Positions 33,896 to 41,958 of a DNA stretch of 64,000 nt are shown one piece after another (the stretch's first letter is position 1; each line of letters opens with the position of its first letter). The position numbers and the translations under genes were made by a program. The notes beneath the pieces are model-generated. The model ran no database searches. It was not told where the DNA came from and saw only the letters and a program-made list of their open reading frames with translations. This DNA comes from Desulfosporosinus fructosivorans (GTDB lineage Bacteria; Bacillota; Desulfitobacteriia; Desulfitobacteriales; Desulfitobacteriaceae): the NCBI RefSeq assembly GCF_004766045.1, contig NZ_SPQQ01000008.1, positions 85,062 through 149,061 of the forward strand, given 5' to 3'.

Positions 33896-34771
33896 ATGTT
33901 TGCTGAAGAATGGCCTTTAATGATGTTCACGTTATTAAGCCAGATGGCTGTAGGAACTTATTTTATCCTAATCCTTGTGCGGTCTATCTTAAACGCTAAA
34001 AATTCCCAGGTAGCTAATCAAATCACAAAAAGTGGAGTAGCGGTGGTTGGCCCTTTGATGGCGATAGCCTTGATTTTTTCCTTATTTCATTTGGGAAGTC
34101 CACTGGGAGCTTATCGGTCGATTTCTAATTTGGGGTCGTCTTGGTTGAGCCGCGAGATTGTGACTGCCGGTGGTTTCTTCGTGCTCTGGGCGATTGGTTA
34201 CTATCTTGAGAAAAAAGGTAAGAGTGGATCCGCCCTGAGCTGGATTACAGTACTCTTTGGATTCGCAGCAATCTTTAGTATGGCCAGTATTTATGCCACG
34301 TCTGTTCGCCCTGCGTGGGCAGATGTCAACACGTATATTGCCTTCTTTGGTACTACCCTTCTCTTTGGTACTGCAGGAGCATTGGCTTCTATCGTTTATG
34401 GGATGAAAGGGTCGACAGTCTCGGCAGAAGTAACGGATAGCTTGAAGAAAATAAGCTATCTGGGCATCGCAGCTTTGGCCGTCCAACTAGTTTATCTGCC
34501 GTTCTATATATCCGGTCTGGGATCTGCTGGAAGTGCAGCAATGGCTTCAGCAGAACTTCTTAAGGACAGTTACTCCATGACTATGATATTTAGGTGGATT
34601 GTCTCTATAGCAGGTGGAATGCTATTACTTTATGCTGTCTTTAAAGGTGGCAAAGGAACTATTCCTGCCAATACAATTTACCTTGCTTTAGGAGTCGTAA
34701 TTGTCGGCGAGTTTATCGGGCGATATGTATTCTATGCATCAGCGGTATCAATTATGGTCGGCTTAAAGTAA
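33896..34771 (+). CDS. dmsC: DmsC-type membrane anchor subunit
   Basis: 291 residues with eight hydrophobic helices. The N-terminus EWPLMMFTLLSQMAVGTYFI and the FHLGSPLGAYRSISNLGSSW loop match the DmsC family (quinol-oxidising anchor). RIVSIAGGMLLL and EFIGRYVFYA close the protein. It follows dmsB with a 73-base gap and completes a TorD-DmsABC respiratory system: menaquinol is oxidised in the membrane and electrons pass through DmsB to DmsA on the outer face. Confidence 0.9.
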   Translation: MFAEEWPLMMFTLLSQMAVGTYFILILVRSILNAKNSQVANQITKSGVAVVGPLMAIALIFSLFHLGSPLGAYRSISNLGSSWLSREIVTAGGFFVLWAIGYYLEKKGKSGSALSWITVLFGFAAIFSMASIYATSVRPAWADVNTYIAFFGTTLLFGTAGALASIVYGMKGSTVSAEVTDSLKKISYLGIAALAVQLVYLPFYISGLGSAGSAAMASAELLKDSYSMTMIFRWIVSIAGGMLLLYAVFKGGKGTIPANTIYLALGVVIVGEFIGRYVFYASAVSIMVGLK

Positions 34772-34839
34772 CCTCAAAGAGCATATGCGGTTTAGAAACG
34801 GCTCTAGGTAATTAATCGTCGAGCAATTAAGACACAAGG

Positions 34840-34883
34840 AATACTGGCAGCACCAATTCAGTTGGAGCTGCCAGTATTTTTCT
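34840..34883 (+). terminator. Intrinsic terminator of the dms operon
   Basis: AATACTGGCAGC (34840-34851) and GCTGCCAGTATT (34867-34878) pair perfectly; CCAA/TTGG pairing extends the stem, and TTTTT follows. The remaining sequence to 35105 has no gene. Confidence 0.88.
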
Positions 34884-35105
34884 ACTCTATTTCAATTACT
34901 TAAATAAATCTTCACAAATTCTACATACATAGGTCACGGAACGGTAACAAATTTGGATTACTATTATTAAGGACAACTTATATCTCACTAACGAGTTGGC
35001 ACATATGGGCAGCAGCAAATACATGGACATTTTATTTTTTATGAAATTCACTGTCGGTTTATCACATAAAAAATACCTGGTGGAACACGAAAGGTTATGT
35101 AACAT

Positions 35106-37187
35106 ATGAAATATTCTTTAATAAAGCAACGGTTGAAATCCACAAATCTTTTATACTTATTAATGATTCCTTTAGTTACGTTATTGGCACTGCAGATATT
35201 TTATAATGGGGATTTATTCAGTGTATACGCCTGGATAATAGAATATCCCAAACAATTTTTAGTCAGTTACATATTGATGTTTGGAATAATCAATATTTTC
35301 TATGGCTTACCTCGTAAAGCTTATTTGGCGATCTGCAGTATCCTATTTGGTCTATTTTCAATATTAGGTTATATCAGTCGACAAAAACTAAACATTAAAG
35401 GCTCTCCTTTACTACCAACGGATTTTTCCATAGCTAAAGAGGCCATTGAGATATCGGGGCGTTTCAAGGATGTCTATATTTGGATGGCACTAATTGCCAT
35501 TGGTGCGCTTGTACTGATTGTGTTAATGTTAAAGTTTACTCCGCGAGAGAAATACAAGTGGCAGCAGAAAACTGCTGTATTCCTGACGTCATTAACCCTG
35601 TTAACCCTCTTTTACACGGCTTTCGGGCCGATTAAGAAAGCATTTGCACTGCAATTAAACAATTTGAGCCAGAAGATAAACTACGAAGAAAATGGCATGA
35701 TGCTCGGTTTTGCCCTTAATGCGGAATATCTTAAGGTGCAGGAGCCTGCTAATTACCAAGAAGATTCTATTAAGCAGGTCGTTGAGGGAAGTAAAGCTTC
35801 CTATTCAACAGACCCTGATTTTAAGCCCAACATCATTTTCGTAATGAGTGAAGCATTTTGGGATCCAACGCTGATGAAGAATGTTTCATTTAACCAAGAC
35901 CCCATGCCGTTTTTCCGCTCCCTGCAAAAATCCCAGACCAGTGGTACCATGCTCTCACCAGTTTATGGTGGTGGGACAGCCAATACCGAATTTGAAGTCT
36001 TAACTGGATTTTCGACACAATTTCTACCCAACGGCGCGATTCCTTATGCCCAATATGTCAACAAGCCGATCGAAGCCCTGCCGACAATTCTCCAGAGACA
36101 AGGCTATGCCACTTCGGCGATCCACACCTATGACAATTGGTTTTATAATCGAAATAATGTTTATAAGGATTTAGGCTTTGACAAATTTATCAGCAAAGAG
36201 TACTTTAATAGTCCAGAATACAAAGGGTCATATATCCGCGACACTGAGCTAACTAAGAAAATTCTCGAGGAAGTCAAAGCAACAGATAAATCGGATTTTA
36301 TCTATGCTACTTCAATGCAGGCCCATGGGCCTTACTCAAGTACTCCGAATCCTGAAAACCAAATTAAGGTGAGTGGCAGCAATTTAAGTCCGGCGTCTCA
36401 GGCGATTTTAGAAAACTACAGCAATACCGTCGCTGATGTCGATCAATCACTCAAACAACTTATTGAAGGCTTAGAACAAAGCGGAGAGCCTACTGAAGTG
36501 ATCTTCTATGGTGATCATCTACCGATGCTTGGTGACGACTATAGTGTTTATAAAGAAGCAGGCTTTATCAAAGGCGACAACTCCTATCAGGAAAATATAG
36601 ATCTTCACAGTGTTCCCTTCGTAACCTGGAATAACTTTTCGACGACCAAGCAAGACTTAAGTTTATCGTCCAACTTTTTGGGAACATACGCGTTACAGCT
36701 TGCCCAAAAATCAGGTAGTCCGATGACAGACTTTCTCTCGAATCTCTTACAGAAGGATTCAGACGTCGTCATCAATCAAGACTATCCAAGTCAGGAAAAA
36801 ATAACACCCACTGAAGTTACTCAATATAAGTTGCTACAATATGATTTGATGTTTGGAGAAGAATTTACGAATCTGCTGGAACCGAGTCATAAACCGTCAA
36901 CTAACACCGCCTATATCCAAGGGGAGGGACCAGTAAAAATCACGAAGGCTGTGATTACAGCTGGTTTGCTCACGATCGAAGGCGAAAACTTCAGCCAAAA
37001 TGACAAAGTTTATATAGATGGAAAGACAATCGACTCAACGTTTGCCAATCCTAAAGGATTATCTGCTAGTCTGCCAAAGGATTTCAGCGGAAAATCAGGT
37101 ACTGTAGATGTTCAGATCAAGTTATCTGACAGTATGAGTAACGTGATTTCGCAATCTAATGTCTATCAGTTACCGGTGAGTAACTAA
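35106..37187 (+). CDS. LTA-synthase-like membrane sulfatase-fold transferase
   Basis: 693 residues. The first 200 contain about five transmembrane helices (LLYLLMIPLVTLLALQIFY onward). The extracellular domain has the LtaS pattern: IIFVMSEAFWDP (metal Glu), GGGTANTEFEVLTGFS with Thr291 as the expected nucleophile, HTYDNWFYNR, FIYATSMQAHGPYS and VIFYGDHLPMLGDD. It should transfer glycerol-phosphate from phosphatidylglycerol to a glycolipid or related polymer on the outer membrane face. The last 90 residues (about 605-693, KAVITAGLLTIEGENFSQND onward) look like an IPT/TIG-type beta domain, an addition absent from standard LtaS. Start ATG 35106 has only a weak ribosome site (GAAAGG). Confidence 0.87.
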   Translation: MKYSLIKQRLKSTNLLYLLMIPLVTLLALQIFYNGDLFSVYAWIIEYPKQFLVSYILMFGIINIFYGLPRKAYLAICSILFGLFSILGYISRQKLNIKGSPLLPTDFSIAKEAIEISGRFKDVYIWMALIAIGALVLIVLMLKFTPREKYKWQQKTAVFLTSLTLLTLFYTAFGPIKKAFALQLNNLSQKINYEENGMMLGFALNAEYLKVQEPANYQEDSIKQVVEGSKASYSTDPDFKPNIIFVMSEAFWDPTLMKNVSFNQDPMPFFRSLQKSQTSGTMLSPVYGGGTANTEFEVLTGFSTQFLPNGAIPYAQYVNKPIEALPTILQRQGYATSAIHTYDNWFYNRNNVYKDLGFDKFISKEYFNSPEYKGSYIRDTELTKKILEEVKATDKSDFIYATSMQAHGPYSSTPNPENQIKVSGSNLSPASQAILENYSNTVADVDQSLKQLIEGLEQSGEPTEVIFYGDHLPMLGDDYSVYKEAGFIKGDNSYQENIDLHSVPFVTWNNFSTTKQDLSLSSNFLGTYALQLAQKSGSPMTDFLSNLLQKDSDVVINQDYPSQEKITPTEVTQYKLLQYDLMFGEEFTNLLEPSHKPSTNTAYIQGEGPVKITKAVITAGLLTIEGENFSQNDKVYIDGKTIDSTFANPKGLSASLPKDFSGKSGTVDVQIKLSDSMSNVISQSNVYQLPVSN

Positions 37188-37252
37188 GGGCTGGAACTGC
37201 TAAGGATGAGCTATTTACCAAATACGGGTATGGGTGTAACGCCATGTAGCAA

Positions 37253-37291
37253 AACGCCTCCTACACGCATTTTTAAGCGTTAGGGGGCGTT
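37253..37291 (+). terminator. Intrinsic terminator after the LTA-synthase-like gene
   Basis: AACGCCTCCTA / TAGGGGGCGTT arms (one mismatch) enclose a second stem ACGC/GCGT around a T5 loop. The downstream T content is low, so it is likely but not ideal. Confidence 0.6.
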
Positions 37292-37363
37292 CTATAATGC
37301 TGGTGATATAAGGCGTAGAGGAATTTTTGAGTAGCATCGGACAAAGTTTGACAAAAAAAATAG

Positions 37364-37410
37364 TTGACATATACGACCTAACAACCTATGATTATAAAAG
37401 AAGTTGTTAG
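37364..37410 (+). promoter_or_regulatory. Sigma-A promoter with operator dyad for ablAB
   Basis: TTGACA (37364-37369), 17-bp spacer, TATGAT (37387-37392): a near-consensus housekeeping promoter. CTAACAAC (37378-37385) and GTTGTTAG (37403-37410) form an 8-bp dyad that straddles the -10 box, the position of a repressor operator. The start codon of ablA is about 115 bases downstream, leaving room for leader control. Osmotic control of ablAB is known in methanogens; the regulator here is unknown. Confidence 0.75.
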
Positions 37411-37514
37411 TAATTTATCTGATGTTCCCATAGTGCTGCATAATTTAGATGGCTATGATAAAGCGCTATTTTTGAATAATTTTTTTTAGTAGTCAATTAG
37501 AGGAGGAAAAACAA

Positions 37515-38798
37515 ATGAACGAACAGCGACAAAAATTATGGTCTCATATAAGTGATGAAAAATGGAATGATTGGCACTGGCAAATGTCCAACCGGATTAC
37601 AAACCACGAGGAATTACTGGACTCTATGTCTCTTCCCGCTGAAGAAGCTGAACAAATTGAGCGTTGCCTGGAAAATTTCCGCATGGCAATCACGCCCTAT
37701 TACTTTTCTCTGATGAATCCTCAAGATCCTGAGTGTCCAATCAGAAAACAAGCAATTCCTTCAATCCATGAATTAAGTAAATCCTCATGTGATTTAGAAG
37801 ATCCATTGCATGAAGAAGCCGATTCACCGGTGCCGGGGCTGACCCACCGCTATCCTGACCGTGTTCTGCTCTTGGTAACGGATCAATGCTCGATGTACTG
37901 CAGACATTGCACCAGACGAAGAATGGCTGGGCAAACTGACCAGGCTCTGCCTCTTAATCGATTCAAGCGCGCCTTAGAATATATCCGTTCCAACCCACAA
38001 ATACGTGATGTTCTGATTTCTGGAGGAGATCCGTTTACCCTTGGTGATGACCGTTTAGAATTTATCCTCTCCAATCTGCGTTCGATTCCCCACGTCGAAA
38101 TTATTAGGATCGGGACAAGAACTCCTGTGGTTCTTCCGATGCGCATTACGGATCACCTTATTGAGGTATTGCAAAAATACCATCCGATCTGGATCAACAC
38201 ACACTTTAATCACCCTGAAGAGCTTACGCCAGAAGCTCGTAATGCCCTGAGCAAACTGGCCAATGCAGGCATTCCGCTTGGGAACCAATCAGTTTTGCTT
38301 AAAGGAATCAATGATTGTCCTGTTATTATGAAAAAACTGGTCCACGAACTCGTAAAATGCCGGGTAAGACCCTATTACCTGTACCAATGCGACTTGTCCA
38401 CTGGGATTGAACACTTCAGGACATCGGTCAGTACTGGTTTGGAAATTATCGAAATGCTCAGAGGGCACACCTCCGGTTTCGCAGTCCCTACCTTTGTTGT
38501 CGATGCCCCAGGAGGTGGCGGTAAAATCCCTCTGCAACCTAATTATTTGATTTCGCAATCCAACGATAAAGTCATCCTGCGTAATTATGAAGGGGTTATC
38601 AGTGTATATCAGGAACCAGAAGATAAAACGAGCCGTTGTAAGACTTGCTCGGACCCATGTGACAGCACAAAAACTCGCCAGATTGGTCTTGGCAAGTTGC
38701 TGAAAGGGGAGCGAATTAGTCTGATACCCCAAGGAAACATGCGACAGGAAAGAAGAAAAAAAGTTTCCCGCGATTGCGACGGTATAGCAAATGTTTAG
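37515..38798 (+). CDS. ablA: Lysine 2,3-aminomutase (KamA/AblA)
   Basis: 427 residues, ATG 37515 after AGAGGAGGAAA. It has the radical SAM motif CSMYCRHCTRRR, the DVLISGGDPFTL block, RIGTRTPVVLPMRIT and the PLP lysine context NQSVLLKGIND, all hallmarks of the KamA family; SAM and PLP drive L-lysine to L-beta-lysine conversion. A C-terminal CKTCSDPC pair may bind zinc, as in the Clostridium enzyme. Glutamate 2,3-aminomutase is a related alternative, but the overlapping ablB gene supports lysine as substrate. The two genes make the compatible solute N-epsilon-acetyl-beta-lysine. Confidence 0.92.
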   Translation: MNEQRQKLWSHISDEKWNDWHWQMSNRITNHEELLDSMSLPAEEAEQIERCLENFRMAITPYYFSLMNPQDPECPIRKQAIPSIHELSKSSCDLEDPLHEEADSPVPGLTHRYPDRVLLLVTDQCSMYCRHCTRRRMAGQTDQALPLNRFKRALEYIRSNPQIRDVLISGGDPFTLGDDRLEFILSNLRSIPHVEIIRIGTRTPVVLPMRITDHLIEVLQKYHPIWINTHFNHPEELTPEARNALSKLANAGIPLGNQSVLLKGINDCPVIMKKLVHELVKCRVRPYYLYQCDLSTGIEHFRTSVSTGLEIIEMLRGHTSGFAVPTFVVDAPGGGGKIPLQPNYLISQSNDKVILRNYEGVISVYQEPEDKTSRCKTCSDPCDSTKTRQIGLGKLLKGERISLIPQGNMRQERRKKVSRDCDGIANV

Positions 38799-39618
38799 GA
38801 TGATGAATCCTGTGACTATTTCTAGCCCTATTGCCGAGGAGGCGAATAAACGGCTTGTAGCCAACGGCTATCCACCTGGAACTAAGCCGTCTCTGTTCAG
38901 TCGACAGCTAATCGATAGAGCAATACAAAAGAAACTGGAAAAAATATGGCTTTGGGCATTGCCGGCAGATGTTGAGGAATTTCTACGAGCTGGATTTCTT
39001 CTGGAAGGCAGTCTTTTCCGAGGCAACTACGAGGAATTTGCTGTTAGCCTTGCCTATTATGTTAGTGAGACAAGAGGTTATTCCGATAAGTTGCAGGCAG
39101 AGAAAGAAATTATCCATTCAGTGAGGACGAGACCGATCAAGCCGTCACAATCTTTGCCTTCAGGATTCGAGTTAAAACTTTTAAATGAAACCTTTGCCCC
39201 GCAAATATCGCAATTACTAACAAGAGTATTTGCAAGTTATCCCACCCCTGTGGAAAACCCCCATTATGTCCGTTCCTTAATACAAGAGGGGAATATTTTT
39301 GCTGGAGCATTTCTCCAAGAACGTCTAATTGGTCTTTCGGCTGCTTACCTTGATCCAATACTTAATCGGTGCGAAATGACGGACTGTGCAACATTAGAAG
39401 AATACCGGGGATATTCACTATCCGAACGTTTACTGTGGATCTTAGAGCAGGAAGTTCAAAAGCGCGGCGCATTTAACATCTATACTCTGGCTCGGGCCCA
39501 GTCCTATGGGATGAACAGAGTATTCCATAAACTTGGTTATAAATATCAAGGACAACTAGTTAACAATTGCCATATTGCCGGTTCCTTTCAAGACATGAAC
39601 CTTTGGATTCGATTGTAG
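38791..39618 (+). CDS. ablB: Beta-lysine N6-acetyltransferase (AblB)
   Basis: 275 residues. The first 130 residues form the AblB-specific N-terminal domain (GYPPGTKPSLFSRQLIDRAI, LRAGFLLEGSLFRGNYEEF). A GNAT fold follows (FELKLLNETFAPQISQLLTR to GMNRVFHKLGYKYQGQLVNN), with the acetyl-CoA loop around LEEYRGYSLSERLL. It acetylates beta-lysine to the osmolyte N-epsilon-acetyl-beta-lysine. The start at 38791 overlaps ablA by 8 bp; ATG 38800 or 38803 are alternatives. Confidence 0.9.
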   Translation: MFRMMNPVTISSPIAEEANKRLVANGYPPGTKPSLFSRQLIDRAIQKKLEKIWLWALPADVEEFLRAGFLLEGSLFRGNYEEFAVSLAYYVSETRGYSDKLQAEKEIIHSVRTRPIKPSQSLPSGFELKLLNETFAPQISQLLTRVFASYPTPVENPHYVRSLIQEGNIFAGAFLQERLIGLSAAYLDPILNRCEMTDCATLEEYRGYSLSERLLWILEQEVQKRGAFNIYTLARAQSYGMNRVFHKLGYKYQGQLVNNCHIAGSFQDMNLWIRL

Positions 39619-39711
39619 TTTAGATTCTAATATTTGCCGCGGTTAAAATGAATGTTTTAATCCGTTCTTCAATATATATAATCTAAACGACATGTCTAAT
39701 AGGGGGAAGCT

Positions 39712-40284
39712 ATGTCCTGGGACATAAAAAATCGTAACTGGTCAGGCACCATCGTAACGATATCAACAGCTATCTTTGCTTTTGTATCGATTGTGTCGTC
39801 CTTTATCACTGTGAATACTTGGCAGAACCAACGCGAAGCAGCCCGTCCATATTTTACTTTCAAAGAGTCTCCTTCCGTTCAGCTAACAGACAGGCTCAGT
39901 TTTGAATTTAAATTCAACAATGTAGGTGTTCATCCAGCGACGAACCTTTCTAGTAGAAGCATAGTCTTCGACGAAAATTTGTTGCGTGAGCCTACTCTTG
40001 TCCATGATTACACAGTAGTTAACGATATACCTAGAGACACCAACACAAGTTTGCTCCTTAGCATAAAGAACCCTAGCTCGCTACAAGCTAATTTCAATCC
40101 ACAGTTTGTTGTCATTTGTCTCAGTTATGCTGATCCAATCGCTCGCAAGAAATATACCCAAACCATCTATACCAAATGGGCAGGCGTGATTGCCCAAAAA
40201 CCTCAACCCCTTATTCATGTTGAAGCAAGTCAAAAGCCATTAATTGTAAACTATTTAGAATTTCACCACCTATTGAGTTCATGA
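39712..40284 (+). CDS. Membrane-anchored hypothetical protein, 190 aa
   Basis: ATG 39712 after AGGGGGAAGC. One N-terminal transmembrane helix (TIVTISTAIFAFVSIVSSFI, about 14-33) anchors an approximately 150-residue beta-rich domain (YFTFKESPSVQLTDRLSFEF, FNNVGVHPATNLS, PQFVVICLSYADPIARKKY). The pattern of a helix and a beta-sandwich with NVGxxPA is seen in many uncharacterised anchored proteins; the family is not identified. It is a single-gene unit followed by a strong terminator. Confidence 0.65.
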   Translation: MSWDIKNRNWSGTIVTISTAIFAFVSIVSSFITVNTWQNQREAARPYFTFKESPSVQLTDRLSFEFKFNNVGVHPATNLSSRSIVFDENLLREPTLVHDYTVVNDIPRDTNTSLLLSIKNPSSLQANFNPQFVVICLSYADPIARKKYTQTIYTKWAGVIAQKPQPLIHVEASQKPLIVNYLEFHHLLSS

Positions 40285-40296
40285 TAAGAATGATAG

Positions 40297-40335
40297 AAAA
40301 GGAGTGCCTTTCAGTACGAAGGCACTCCTTTTTGT
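40297..40335 (+). terminator. Intrinsic terminator
   Basis: Perfect 14-bp arms AAAAGGAGTGCCTT (40297-40310) and AAGGCACTCCTTTT (40319-40332) with an 8-base loop and a T5 tract. Confidence 0.92.
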
Positions 40336-40503
40336 TGATAACTATATGCAAAACAAATATATACTTTCCTCTATATAACCACGTTACTTACAATATTTTA
40401 CAATATCTCTGAAGGGAATTTTTCCTAACCTAGCGAAGTGTGATTATGTGATCGTTAAACTAGTTGAATATCGGGCGCAAAATCATAAGGAGGGGTTAGT
40501 AAA

Positions 40504-40863
40504 ATGAGTCTTATCAATTCTTTTCGAAATGCTGGTTTCGAACTTAATGGATTAACGTATTTTCTAATTGCATTAATGCTACTGACAGTTATGGTGTTTG
40601 TAGTTCGAAAGATTGTGCTTGCGCTTAAAACGGAAAGAAAAATTGATGCACACTTGAGAGAAACCAGAGCTAGAATATCAAAAGCTTTAACAGAAATAGA
40701 AGATTCTAAAGTTAAGATTTCTGAAGTAATAGTAGAAGGCGAAGGGTCTTCTATTCCAGAGATATCTGAATTAGCTTCAAATGGCAGGAAAACTCGAGCA
40801 ATGTCAATGGAAGAACGTTGGGCTGAATTCGATAAAAAACGGTCGATGTGGAATACTGCCTAG
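40504..40863 (+). CDS. Small membrane protein with cytoplasmic coiled coil, 119 aa
   Basis: ATG 40504 after AAGGAGGGG. One transmembrane helix (about 18-40, TYFLIALMLLTVMVFVVRKI) is followed by a charged helix (LALKTERKIDAHLRETRARI) and a low-complexity tail (RAMSMEERWAEFDKKRSM). There is no recognised family. The clear ribosome site, single helix and flanking terminator support it as a real gene. Confidence 0.62.
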   Translation: MSLINSFRNAGFELNGLTYFLIALMLLTVMVFVVRKIVLALKTERKIDAHLRETRARISKALTEIEDSKVKISEVIVEGEGSSIPEISELASNGRKTRAMSMEERWAEFDKKRSMWNTA

Positions 40864-40950
40864 TTAGAAGTTACAGCGATACATTGACTGGATGCTCTGA
40901 AGGAAGAAAGTATGCAATATCAATATCTATTCTAAAATTGCCTAATACGT

Positions 40951-40995
40951 AAAAACAAACCTGTCCAATTTGTAATGGACAGGTTTGTTTTTACT
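40951..40995 (+). terminator. Strong intrinsic terminator, possibly bidirectional
   Basis: AAAAACAAACCTGTCCA (40951-40967) and TGGACAGGTTTGTTTTT (40976-40992) are perfect 17-bp arms with an 8-base loop. T runs occur on both strands, so it can serve the plus-strand gene and the small minus-strand gene at 41015-41170. Confidence 0.93.
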
Positions 40996-41014
40996 TTATT
41001 TATAGTTGATAAGC

Positions 41015-41170
41015 TTACCTAACTAATAGAGCATAATAGACGATGTACACCCAACCTAATAGACCATGGATTAGAGCCCATATTATGGAGTGATTTGCAG
41101 TCCATGATATGACTATTGCAATAATATTACCAATACCAATACCTGCACCAATACTAGATTTGCTGCTCAT
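41015..41170 (-). CDS. 51-residue two-helix membrane protein
   Basis: The minus-strand reading frame starts at ATG (41168-41170) after AGAAGGAGTAATTTGT and ends at TAA (41015-41017). The protein is glycine-rich at first (SSIGAGIGIGNIIAIVISW), then has a second hydrophobic segment (IIWALIHGLLGWVYIVYYAL). Strong ribosome site, two membrane helices and a shared terminator make it credible despite its size. Short proteins with this IHGLLGWVYxxYYAL ending are widespread and unassigned; role unknown. Confidence 0.72.
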   Translation of the reverse strand: MSSKSSIGAGIGIGNIIAIVISWTANHSIIWALIHGLLGWVYIVYYALLVR

Positions 41171-41362
41171 ACAAATTACTCCTTCTTTTCCTAATATTTT
41201 AAAATAATCTTAACGAGATAATGGCAAGGATAAGCAAGTCTAATCCTTGCCATCGCTATTAATTTATAATTATAACACCTATCTGGACAAATTGCCCGGA
41301 TATTTTCATGTTTCAAGGTTAAAAGACAAGAGAGGACAGGACAGGATTTTAGGTAAATATAG

Positions 41363-41396
41363 AGCACTTGCTGAATGATGGCAGGTGCTTTTCTAT
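41363..41396 (+). terminator. Possible terminator-like hairpin
   Basis: AGCACTTGC (41363-41371) / GCAGGTGCT (41381-41389), one G-T pair, followed by TTTCTATTT. No gene ends directly before it on the plus strand, so its role is unclear. Confidence 0.4.
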
Positions 41397-41445
41397 TTAC
41401 TATGACTCATAATATGGATTTCTACTTGAATTATATAATGTGCTA

Positions 41446-41480
41446 TTTACAAATACCACAAATAGTGTAATATTACACTA
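41446..41480 (+). promoter_or_regulatory. Promoter with perfect 18-bp palindromic operator for the XRE gene
   Basis: TTTACA (41446-41451), 16-bp spacer, TAATAT (41468-41473). The -10 box lies inside TAGTGTAATATTACACTA (41463-41480), a perfect 18-bp palindrome, and AAGGAG follows at once. A repressor bound here would block its own promoter, so autorepression by the XRE-type protein is likely. Confidence 0.78.
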
Positions 41481-41495
41481 AAGGAGTGTTGAGTT

Positions 41496-41957
41496 TTGAC
41501 GAGAATGGAATTCATAAAATTTGCCTCTGAAAAATTAAAACTCATCCGCATTGAAGGTGGATATACCCAGGACAAAATGGCTGAAATACTGGGTATGTCT
41601 AAAAAGACCTTGGTGCAGATTGAAAAAGGACGGTCCACCCTGGGCTGGGCAGGTGCCGTTACAATGTGTACGATTTTTAAAAATAGTGAGGTCTTAGAGA
41701 TGACTTTTGGAGGGGATCCTCAAGATATCATCCTTTCTTTAGCCTTCACCGATTCTGAAAGTAATGAAAAAACCATGGGAGGGAAAGTATGGTGGATAAA
41801 TATTAAGTTAACGAATGAATTCCGCATCCAGCGAAATATTATTTCCGAGCACTATCGGATTCTCGACAGTAAGGACCGAAGGATTTGTTCTTCCTTTGAT
41901 TACGACTATATCAAAAAACGAATGCAGGAGCTTGCAGAAAAGGGTGAGGTTAGATGA
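41496..41957 (+). CDS. XRE-family regulator heading the lipid-type cluster
   Basis: 153 residues from TTG 41496, nine bases after AAGGAG; ATG 41505 would be too far from it. Residues about 14-70 form a Cro/CI helix-turn-helix (LIRIEGGYTQDKMAEILGMS, KKTLVQIEKGRSTLGWAGAV). The C-terminal part (VWWINIKLTNEFRIQRNIIS, HYRILDSKDRRICSS) is a small domain of unknown role. It ends one base before the UbiA start, so regulator and prenyltransferase are co-transcribed. Confidence 0.82.
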   Translation: MTRMEFIKFASEKLKLIRIEGGYTQDKMAEILGMSKKTLVQIEKGRSTLGWAGAVTMCTIFKNSEVLEMTFGGDPQDIILSLAFTDSESNEKTMGGKVWWINIKLTNEFRIQRNIISEHYRILDSKDRRICSSFDYDYIKKRMQELAEKGEVR

Positions 41958-41958
41958 A

